NCBI RefSeq assembly: GCF_026650985.1
Contig: NZ_CP086239.1
Location: forward strand, 1,178,001-1,242,000
From: Clostridium estertheticum
Lineage (GTDB): Bacteria > Bacillota > Clostridia > Clostridiales > Clostridiaceae
Length of the DNA stretch: 64,000 bases
Reading direction: 5' to 3'
Shown: positions 1-7,826 of the stretch, one piece after another
Position numbering within the stretch: the first letter of the stretch is position 1
Layout: every line of letters starts with the position of its first letter
Notes under the pieces: generated by a model
Told to the model about the DNA's origin: nothing
Database searches by the model: none
What the model saw: only the letters and a program-made list of their open reading frames with translations
Made by a program: the position numbers and the translations under genes

Positions 1-1
1 C

Positions 2-85
2 TATTTAGAAGATTATAAGGATATTATCATAGATAAAGTAGGAAGAAATTATATCTGGATGGTTCTAAAAAATCGATTTTACTAG
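2..85 (+). pseudogene. 3' end of an unidentified coding region (cut by window start)
   Basis: An open frame enters from the left edge and ends at a TAG at 83-85, giving 27 residues that include YLEDYKDIIIDKVGRNYIW. The charged, non-repetitive composition suggests real coding sequence, but it is too short to recognise. It could be the end of an intact gene outside the window or a fragment. Confidence 0.3.
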
Positions 86-292
86 AAAAGATAAAAAGTT
101 TTTTATAATAAAGGTATATGTGTGCTATTAAACATATATCAATATATTTTACTAAAAAGTTTTAAGTCAAGTAATAAAAAGTTGTTAGGTGCTATTATTA
201 AGCATAATCGATAGGTTAATAACAATGGCTATTCACAACTTGGCGGTAATCAATACTTGATATAGCCAGTAAAACTGTAGCTTAAAATAAAT

Positions 293-514
293 GCTTTGGA
301 ACCAAAAGTAGATATGAATGATGATAAAACTACTGTATGGATAGATTGGACTAAGAAAAAGGTTTATTGGTTTCACCCAACTGTGGCGAGGACAGATGAA
401 TTATTTGGTAAAAGAGATCATGAGAAAGATTAGGAACAGAAAGCACTTTAAGATATTCATACAGAATATGAGGAACTAAATCCAAAATCAATACAGGCAA
501 AATATTATGAGTGA
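293..514 (+). pseudogene. Degraded unidentified coding sequence with two in-frame stops
   Basis: A frame reading ALEPKVDMNDDKTTVWIDW and then KKKVYWFHPTVARTDELFGK is protein-like but interrupted by TAG at 431-433 and TAA at 449-451, and it ends at TGA 512-514. No intact start is visible. I do not recognise the family. The rest of 86-623 shows no supportable gene apart from the ribosome binding site (AAAGGGG) in front of the kinase. Confidence 0.35.
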
Positions 515-623
515 AGCTAATATAATATTTGGTCAGTATAGTAAGTAGATAGACCTAAGTATAATACAGTCTAGTAGGGGATTTTTTAATATTTTAAATA
601 GAGATTAAAAAGGGGTAAAGGGA

Positions 624-2129
624 ATGATTTCTGATAACAGTATAAGATATTTTGCAGAACTATTTAATGGTGATATAGATGGATTATATGGGTATAAATC
701 CGGAGGAAATCTTGTAAGTTTTTTTAATAGTAATTATGGTATGAATGATAGCTATGGACAAGGATTTCCGTCAAGATGGGTATACACACATGATAAGTTA
801 GTTAATTTACATAATAGCAACAAGATGGACTCTTTCTTAACATTAATTTTAGGTAATAAATTTATTATGGGGGATTCTAATATAAATGAAGTTGAAGCTA
901 TAGAAAAAGGCATAGAAGTTTTAAAAAAGTTGAATGAGATTTTTAAGGTAGATGGGTATATTGTTGTGAAAAGAAATGAAAAATATTATTTAGTTGAAGA
1001 AGAAAAGGATTTAAAGTATATAGGTGGAGGAGGATTTGCAAAAGTATATAAAAGGGAGTCTACAGGGGTAATAGTAAAAAAGCTTAAAGATGAGTTCCTA
1101 GCAGATAGAGGTATAAGAAGTAGATTCAAAAACGAATTTGAGATTACCAAATCATTAGGTAACGTAGCAGGAATTATTAATGTATATGAGTATTTTGAAG
1201 ATAGTTGTTCATATTCGATGGAAGAAGGGGAACTAACATTACAGGAATATGTAGAAAAGTATGATTTAACACATGAGTACAAGCTAACTTGTATTCGACA
1301 GGTTTTATATATAATGGGGCAGGTTCATTCAAGAGATATAATACATCGTGATATAAGTCCCAATAATGTACTACTATTTAGTGGTATGCTAAAAATATCA
1401 GACTTTGGGTTAGGGAAGGATTTGAATATTTTAAACTCTCATCAAACTGTTTATACGAATGCAGTTGGTCAGTTTTCTTATTGTGCTCCAGAACAATTCA
1501 TGCTTCTTAAGAATGGAGATAAGAAGAGTGACGTGTATTCATTGGGAAGGTTAATTAATTTTATCATGACAAAAGATCCTAATAATTATCAGCATATACT
1601 TAGAGGGGTAATAGAAAAAGCTACCAGTTCGAACTCAATATTTAGGTATAATGATGCCAATGAATTGCTTAAGAATATTGAAAAAAGTATTAAGTATCAT
1701 GAAAATACAGAGAATACAGAATTAGTAAAACAAAAAGCACTCAGTGGGATAATAGATATTGATGTTGAGAGTTTTATTTATGAATTAAATGGTGAAAAAT
1801 TGTGTTCAAATATTATTGATAGAGCAAAGTTTATTGATACTTTAATAAACTTTATGGGTATTAGTGAAGAAAGGTCTTTGCACATTGTACAAGGAGTATC
1901 AGAAAATTATAAGGATAATTGTAAGGAGTGGGATGATTATGATCCAATTGCAAACTTAATGTACAGGGTTATTAAAGGCACGTTTACATTCACAGTCAAG
2001 GAAATAGCTGCGATTGTAATGCATGAAATAGCTTATGGTGCAAATCGATTTGGTGTCAGGGACTTAGTAAAAAATTTGATAGAAGAGGGGGTAGATCCAA
2101 TGCTAGAGGAAATATTAAGTGAGAGTTAG
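624..2129 (+). CDS. Hanks-type Ser/Thr protein kinase with AbiJ-like N-terminal domain
   Basis: A 501-residue cytoplasmic protein. Residues 1-130 resemble the N-terminal module of AbiJ-type abortive-infection proteins (GFPSRW at 48-52, then a helical part ending KYYLVEEE). A complete kinase domain follows: glycine loop GGGGFAKVYK 134-143, ATP-binding Lys152/153, catalytic HRD 241-243 with Asn247, DFG 260-262, APE 288-290, and DVYSLG 303-308. The last 130 residues are an unrecognised helical domain. There is no membrane segment and no PASTA repeat, so this is not a PrkC-type wall kinase. It stands alone among decayed mobile DNA and nuclease genes, the usual setting of phage-defence kinases such as Stk2. 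The kinase fold is certain, the N-terminal assignment moderate, and the defence role inferred. Start chosen for AAAGGGG nine bases upstream. Confidence 0.85.
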   Translation: MISDNSIRYFAELFNGDIDGLYGYKSGGNLVSFFNSNYGMNDSYGQGFPSRWVYTHDKLVNLHNSNKMDSFLTLILGNKFIMGDSNINEVEAIEKGIEVLKKLNEIFKVDGYIVVKRNEKYYLVEEEKDLKYIGGGGFAKVYKRESTGVIVKKLKDEFLADRGIRSRFKNEFEITKSLGNVAGIINVYEYFEDSCSYSMEEGELTLQEYVEKYDLTHEYKLTCIRQVLYIMGQVHSRDIIHRDISPNNVLLFSGMLKISDFGLGKDLNILNSHQTVYTNAVGQFSYCAPEQFMLLKNGDKKSDVYSLGRLINFIMTKDPNNYQHILRGVIEKATSSNSIFRYNDANELLKNIEKSIKYHENTENTELVKQKALSGIIDIDVESFIYELNGEKLCSNIIDRAKFIDTLINFMGISEERSLHIVQGVSENYKDNCKEWDDYDPIANLMYRVIKGTFTFTVKEIAAIVMHEIAYGANRFGVRDLVKNLIEEGVDPMLEEILSES

Positions 2130-2546
2130 TAAGTAGTAGATGATCAGGTAACAGGTGTTTTCCAATGGTGAAGTAAGATGTTCACTATTGGAAGGGGTAC
2201 TTAGATGATTTAAATGCAGCATAAAGTAAAGATTTACGGTATTTGAAAAATCTTTCGGAGCGGATTAACATTAAAAGCAATAAGTAAAGAAGCAGAATTA
2301 CAATAAAAAAAGTGTGGCGTATATTATGTGAGAATTTTTAATAGAATTGTTGATCATTTAGTTGAAATCTAGCAGAACCATGTGACAATAATAATTAAAC
2401 TTTAATGGATACTATAAAGATTAATAAAGTAAATACTAAGATTGAAAGATAAGATTAAAAGAACTGCATCAGGAGCTAATGAGTTTAGTAAGACTAAATG
2501 CTAATATGTGCTTTGATTAAGAAGTCTATGATGGGTGTATGAAATA
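2130..2546. other. Gene-free decayed stretch
   Basis: No intact gene. A short frame near 2460-2520 reads KELHQELMSLVRLNANMCFD, which looks like broken coding sequence but is not identifiable. The stretch separates the kinase from a recombinase remnant whose N-terminal catalytic domain should lie here and is missing. Confidence 0.4.
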
Positions 2547-3667
2547 AGCCGTAGTATTTCAGAAAACGTTACATGGAGACAGCACAAGAGGTTTGCATAT
2601 GGTAAAGTAAGCCTACCATATGGACATTTCCTTGGTTATGAAAAAGGCGAAGATGGAATACCTAAAATTGTGGAAAAGGAAACCTCAATTGCTAGAATGA
2701 TTTATAAATTGTTCATTAATGGCAAGACACCATCAGGAATTGCAAAGCATTTAACTACAAATAAAATTCCAACTCCCGCTGGTAAGGAAGTTTGGCAACA
2801 AAGCACAGTACTGAGCATTCTTAAGAACGAAAAGTATAAAGGTGACGCTATGTTGCAAAAAAGCTTTACAGTGGATATTCACTAAGAAAAAGAAAATTAA
2901 TGATGAAGAAATTCCACAGTATTATGTTGAAAATAGCTGCCTTGCAATTATTATTCCAGAGGTGTTTGACCTAGTTCAGCATGAGCTTAAGAAACGTAAA
3001 AATGCCAAAGGTTACAAAACAAGCGGAGGATATTTTTTAGGCAGAATAGTATGTGGGGTGTGCGGTAGCTTCTACGGAAGTAGGGTGTGGCACTCCACCA
3101 GTAAATACTTAAGGGTTATATGGCAGTGCAATTATAAATTCAAAAATGATGAAAGGTGTAGCACACCTCATCTTTACGAGGATACCTTAAAACCGGTCTT
3201 CCTTGATGCTTTTAATAGCCTACTCGCAAATAAAGAAGAAATATTACAAGGCTATGAAGCTATAATTCAAGCCTTGACCGATACTTCAAAAATTGATAAG
3301 GAGAGGGTAAAGCTACAGAGTGAAATTGAGGTTGTTACTGAACTGCTGCAAAAGTGTGTTGAGGAAAATGCACACATCACTTTAGATCAAGCAGAGTATA
3401 AGAAAAGATACACAACACTTGCAGAGCGTTATGAAAATATAAAAAATGGACTTGATGAAATAAACGATAAACGTCTTGAGCGAAGAGCTAAGCGTGAGAG
3501 CATTGAGCTTTTATAAAGAAATGGAGAAAAGAGATATGTTAGTATCAGAGTTTGATGACGAACTTTGGAATGCCACCATTGAAAAAGTGTTGGTGCATTC
3601 AGAACACGATATAACTTTTATTAGAGTTAGATTGGAAGAGATAAGAACACCCACAGAGTTGATGTAA
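2547..3667 (+). pseudogene. Large serine recombinase remnant 1 (no catalytic domain, two frameshifts)
   Basis: Homology to clostridial large serine recombinases begins abruptly at SRSISENVTW and runs through the Recombinase domain (GHFLGYEKGEDGIPKI, KNEKYKGDAMLQKSFTVD), a zinc ribbon (CGVCGSFYG and a second Cys pair) and the C-terminal coiled coil. The resolvase catalytic domain with its nucleophilic serine is absent. The frame changes near 2870 (inside the SFTVD-FTKKKK segment) and again near 3480-3510, so the last 63 residues lie in a third frame. It cannot make a working integrase. Such proteins integrate ICEs and phages, so this marks a lost mobile element. Other remnants at 10333, 12628 and 33580 belong to the same family. 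Confidence 0.85.
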
Positions 3668-3690
3668 AAGTTAACTTTGTGGGTGGTTTT
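3648..3690 (+). terminator. Rho-independent terminator at the end of recombinase remnant 1
   Basis: Arm CACCCACAGAGTT (3648-3660) pairs with AACTTTGTGGGTG (3673-3685), a 13-bp stem with one A/A mismatch, followed by a short T tract. The stem overlaps the last codons of the recombinase remnant. Confidence 0.7.
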
Positions 3691-3816
3691 TGTATAATAA
3701 TATAGAAATTTGACGAACTAACTTAATGTTAAAATTATGTAGAATGATATACAATTATAGTGAGGAATTATGTATGATTATATATAAAAATGAAGAAGAT
3801 TATGAGGTGTAAATTA

Positions 3817-4068
3817 ATGAATAGGGGTTTTAAATATTTAACAGACATGTATGGAGATAGTGGAGCTAGAATCAAATTTGAAGAAATATGTTTAAGTTAA
3901 TGCAAAATATGTTCGAATCAGCATATACAGTTCAATGCTATCCAGGAGATGATGGGATTGATATATATGTTAGAGAAAAAGAAAAAACAATTGTATATCA
4001 ATGCAAATATTTCGTAGATAGCAAGAAGGCAATTTCCAGTTGCCTCCTTGCACCTCGGAGGAACTAAC
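3817..4068 (+). pseudogene. N-terminal remnant of a PD-(D/E)XK (Mrr-like) nuclease, frameshifted
   Basis: Frame one starts at ATG 3817 (MNRGFKYLTDMYGDSGARIK) and stops at 3898-3900. The next frame continues without a gap as MQNMFESAYTVQCYPGDDG, IDIYVREKEKTIVYQCKYF. The Asp in GDDGIDI and the QCK motif are the usual active-site pattern of restriction-endonuclease-fold domains that head larger NTPase or defence proteins. Homology is lost after about 4030, where a small CCTCC/GGAGG dyad sits. This is the start of a much larger lost gene. The rest of 4069-4290 holds nothing I can assign. Confidence 0.6.
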
Positions 4069-4301
4069 ATAAGTTGGGAATGAAATGGACAACCTATGTT
4101 TGATAATTCCAGGTTATTAAAGAAAATGATTTTGGCATAAAAAGGAAGAACAAAATAATAGCATTTGCGATAGATAGGTGGAGTTTTGATTAATACTCCT
4201 TCTGGAGATTAATCTGTTTGTAAAAGATATTTATAAGGGTCAGTAGCAAGAGAATGCACTGACATTATAAATAACAATGAATGAAAGAAGGGGAGAAAAA
4301 T

Positions 4302-6353
4302 ATGAGCGACGAATATCAATCAGATATTTTAAAGAATCTTATATTAAATTCAAGTGAAGGGCAAAATATTGAGCTACAAAATACAAACATTTCAATCATA
4401 TATTTTGGAAATCCAATGTTTTTTATTTTACCCAATAACGACTCTGACAAAGGTATATTAGTGGAGGTTAAACATAATGTACTCTCTCAATTCATTGGAG
4501 AAGAAAAATTTAATATGCTTTTGGAAAAATTGAATGAAAAGGAAAATTCAATAATTGTATCTGAAAAACCTTTTTTTAATGGAATCACAATTAGTGGCAA
4601 CGTTACTGAAGTTACTGATCCATTCAATATAGAGAAATATGTTAGGGTTATTAGCGCCAAAAGGATAATAAGTTGTATGAAGAATCATTGGAAAAGAGGA
4701 CATATATTATTCAAAGGTGAAAACAAGTCATATTTACATGTCAATGAAGGTTTAAGAGGTAGGTTAGCTAGAGGTCTTAAACCTTATGTTCATACCAATA
4801 TTTTTAGATATCTTACTCAGGAAATAAACACTCAATTTAATGGAGAAAAAGAAAAGTTTTTTGAAATTATTGAATGTGAAAAATGTAAAGAGATAGAAAT
4901 ATATCATGTTTTTGAAATTGCTAATAGATTATGTGATAGAAGGTACTGTAGGAAATGTTCAGAAAGTAGTAAATATAATAATCTTATGGAAGTCCCGTTT
5001 TCAGATACATTTCTAATTGATATATTTACTGAATTTAGTACTTTTTTTGAAAAATATATGCATCAGGGTAAAGTTCCTCCCGATTGCATGATTGATAAAC
5101 TATTAAGGTATTCAAAATTAGATCATCAATTAGAGATAGGCGTTGTCTATGATGATTTAAGAAATGAGTATAAAAAAAGGTTTCAAAAATTAAATTATGA
5201 CATTATGGTTCAATTAGAAAAAGTTGTAAAACAGGCTGAAAAGAATAAGTTAAAATTTGAAGAGTTTCTTAAATATGATGAAAAGTTTACAACATTAGAA
5301 AGTTCTCAAACAACAACAGATATCGCTCTAGTATTTAATAGTATTTATAAAAAGGCTAAGGTTAAAATCCAAGAATTTTATTATCCAAATCCAATTACAA
5401 CCGTTAAATCAGATGAATTTATTGACATGACTAAAATTGATGACGTGGATTTTAATTCAATAATAAATCTATATAAAGATACTTTTGACTTAATCGGAGA
5501 TCATTGGTTTCTTGCAAATTTAGCAAAAGTAGTTAAAAATGCGCCAATTATAGAAGATTGTATTACCGCTGATTTATATGGTTCAAATTTGTTAAATAAG
5601 ACTTTGAAATTAACAAAGCAAACTGATTTGCATGACATCATAGAAGATATTTATAATGTGAAAATCAGAAATGCAATTGCACATCCAGGAAGAGTAGTAG
5701 ATAAAGCGAATAACGAAATAAAAATATATGATAAAGGTTGTTTGATAGATACAATTAAAATTACTGAATTTTTAAAAAATGTTGAGAAACTTATTAATTT
5801 CCATGTCGAATTAACCTATGTGAAATATAGGTTGGCAATGAAGAAAGATACAAATTTTCTAATGACGGGTGGAATTCTGTCATTTCAACCTGAGTTTTAT
5901 ACTAAACCAAATGAAAATGAAAAACCCCATTTAGTAATTAATCAATTAGCAAATTTTAAATCTTTTAGAGATAGCAATAAAGATTTTTGGTCTAAAAACA
6001 TTGATGTAGAAATAATTGGAGAAAAAGAAGGAATTAGTTTCTCCGTTAAAAGAAATAAATCTAATTTTTTTGAAACTCTCGAGGTTAGAGAAACGTCATG
6101 GGGAGCAAGTAATCATATTAAAGAGTGGGTGAAGATGGCATTGAAAGAAAAGGAAATTATTGTAACACATAGATATTGCTACATTCCGATTGATATTAAA
6201 TCAGGTGAAGAAAATTTGCAATGGATACCTATTAAGATACCTATATACCCATTAAAAAATGAACAGGAAGTATTTATAAAATCGATGAACGAATGTGGTA
6301 AAATAGCAATTACGAGTGACATAGAGAAGAAATTCGAAAAATTTATTTCATAG
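4302..6353 (+). CDS. Large uncharacterised protein with Cys cluster and HEPN-type RxxxxH motif
   Basis: A 683-residue soluble protein. The start at 4302 is preferred because GGGGAG (4289-4294) lies seven bases upstream; an ATG at 4281 lies before that site. Two features stand out. A cysteine cluster (Cys192, 195, 211, 216, 219: CEKCK and CDRRYCRKC) suggests a treble-clef zinc site. Later, IRNAIAHPG gives R456-x4-H461, the catalytic signature of HEPN ribonucleases, within a helical region typical of that fold. A charged helical linker lies between them. No helicase or protease domain is visible. It sits alone downstream of a broken nuclease in the defence-like island. An RNase effector with a sensing N-terminus is an inference; the family is not one I can name. 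Confidence 0.65.
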   Translation: MSDEYQSDILKNLILNSSEGQNIELQNTNISIIYFGNPMFFILPNNDSDKGILVEVKHNVLSQFIGEEKFNMLLEKLNEKENSIIVSEKPFFNGITISGNVTEVTDPFNIEKYVRVISAKRIISCMKNHWKRGHILFKGENKSYLHVNEGLRGRLARGLKPYVHTNIFRYLTQEINTQFNGEKEKFFEIIECEKCKEIEIYHVFEIANRLCDRRYCRKCSESSKYNNLMEVPFSDTFLIDIFTEFSTFFEKYMHQGKVPPDCMIDKLLRYSKLDHQLEIGVVYDDLRNEYKKRFQKLNYDIMVQLEKVVKQAEKNKLKFEEFLKYDEKFTTLESSQTTTDIALVFNSIYKKAKVKIQEFYYPNPITTVKSDEFIDMTKIDDVDFNSIINLYKDTFDLIGDHWFLANLAKVVKNAPIIEDCITADLYGSNLLNKTLKLTKQTDLHDIIEDIYNVKIRNAIAHPGRVVDKANNEIKIYDKGCLIDTIKITEFLKNVEKLINFHVELTYVKYRLAMKKDTNFLMTGGILSFQPEFYTKPNENEKPHLVINQLANFKSFRDSNKDFWSKNIDVEIIGEKEGISFSVKRNKSNFFETLEVRETSWGASNHIKEWVKMALKEKEIIVTHRYCYIPIDIKSGEENLQWIPIKIPIYPLKNEQEVFIKSMNECGKIAITSDIEKKFEKFIS

Positions 6354-6426
6354 AGTAGTATTATAATTGTTTACGTATCAGTTTCTGTACAGGTGTTTTA
6401 TAATTAACTAAAACTCATTCTTAATG

Positions 6427-6605
6427 TGGTTTCTTTTCACTTTTTCTATGAATTCAAAAATGATGTTCTAAAAGACTATGTAATATTTAAAGAGATATTG
6501 ATTGAGTTTCATAGGTATTATGGTTTGGAGCAATTCAACTTAAAGGAAATAGACAAGTATTTATGGCTGTTAGGGGGGGGGGAAGTTTTCGAAGAATTAT
6601 GGTAA
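6427..6605 (+). pseudogene. Fragment of a small conserved protein, with a 10-G tract
   Basis: A continuous frame reads NDVLKDYVIFKEILIEFHRY, then YGLEQFNLKEIDKYLWLLGG and stops at 6603-6605. The pattern (KDY..F...I..F...YGLE.F..K.ID.YLWL) looks like the C-terminus of a small conserved protein often found in mobile DNA. No start is visible. Ten consecutive G residues (6573-6582) lie inside the frame. The rest of 6354-6636 holds nothing recognisable. Confidence 0.45.
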
Positions 6606-6636
6606 GAATAAATGAGATTAATTGGGAGCTGAGCTA

Positions 6637-7674
6637 ATGGATTTGATTAATATAAAGGTAAGACATAAAGTGTTTGGTGAAGGAATTATTGTAGCTAATG
6701 ATAATTGATATATCACTGTGAGGTTTCAGAATGATGAAAAGAAGTTCTTATATTCCAATGCTTTTGATGGATATCTAACAACTGAAAGCAGCTACATTGC
6801 TGAGAGTATTAAACAAGAAATAGAAATTATCCAAAAGATTGAGAAAGAGAAAAAAGAACGTTTGGCTGAATTGGAACAAGAAAATCAAATTCAAAGAAGT
6901 AATAGTGATAAATATATAAAAGTTAAAACAAAGGTTTATCCACGTGCCAATATTGCGTTCAAGTGTAATTTTTGTGATGGAGGACACTCTGATGAACAAG
7001 TTGGTTTTAATGGTGTTTGTAGTGATGATATAATCACAAATAATATTAGATTAGAGAAACGCACATGGTGCAGTTCTGATGATTGTGCTTGCGGACAATA
7101 CCTAAACTGTGATATCACCCGTTCTGAGTTAGAAGATGTATGTACTAATGGTGGTTTCGTTTGTTATGAAAGTCAAATGCTTAGGGATTGGAAGGCACTT
7201 GCAGGTATTGTGCAAACAGGTGAAAGAAAGGGTCAACCTATGAAATTAAACAAAGTGCAAAATAATAGCTTGTGTGTATTAACAACCCGTGATCCTAATT
7301 CTATGGAAAGTGATAGATACATATTTGGGGTATTTCTTGTAGATGAAACATATGAAGGGGATAATCAAGATGAAGGATATGTAACTACAAAATCTAAGTA
7401 CCGTATTAAACTTTACCCGAAAGAAGCACACAAAATGTTGTTTTGGAATTATCACGCAAATGATAACCAACCAGAGGTAGCAGTTTGGAGTTCAGGGTTG
7501 CATAGATACTTTGAAGATGAACAGGCTATCCAAATACTACAAGATATTGCAAAATTGAAACAAGGCACTGAGAAAGAGGAATTGGCTAATGAGTTTTTAT
7601 TATATTTTGCTAGAATAAATGATGTTGATATTAGTAATGTACCAGAAAAGAGCGGAGCATTGAAAAAATTATAA
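6637..7674 (+). pseudogene. Cys-rich conserved protein of unknown function, interrupted by an in-frame TGA
   Basis: The natural start is ATG 6637 with GGGAG upstream. The frame reads MDLINIKVRHKVFGEGIIV and meets TGA at 6706-6708, then continues in frame to 7674 (YITVRFQNDEKKFLYSNAF onward), so one nonsense codon cuts the N-terminal beta barrel. A GTG at 6718 could restart a 318-residue product but has no convincing ribosome binding site. The body has a coiled stretch (about 35-70 of the downstream part) and a cysteine-rich core (CNFCDGG, WCSSDDCACGQYL, and further single Cys) that looks like a metal site. Family function unknown to me. It lies just upstream of the nuclease-nitrilase fusion and may have belonged to the same system. 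Confidence 0.6.
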
Positions 7675-7689
7675 TTGTGTTGATAAAGG

Positions 7690-7826
7690 AGGAGAAGGTA
7701 TTATATGTGTATACAAAATAAGAATTTTATCTAGCAATATTTGCTATGGTCCAGAACCTTCCTTTAAAGATGAAATAGAACAACATTTAACTATAAAACT
7801 TAGAAGAATAAAATGGAGAGGTGAAA
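7690..7826 (+). other. Short decayed coding stretch before the nitrilase fusion
   Basis: One frame reads KIRILSSNICYGPEPSFKDE then IEQHLTIKLRRIKWRGENG, protein-like, but with no usable start codon. The ribosome binding site GGAGAGG for the next gene lies within it. It may be the relic of a small gene between the Cys-rich protein and the fusion protein. Confidence 0.25.

Noticed and set aside
4036-4066. Small CCTCC/GGAGG dyad as a terminator or insertion-sequence end.
   Set aside because: Short stem, no T tract, and no second copy in the window.
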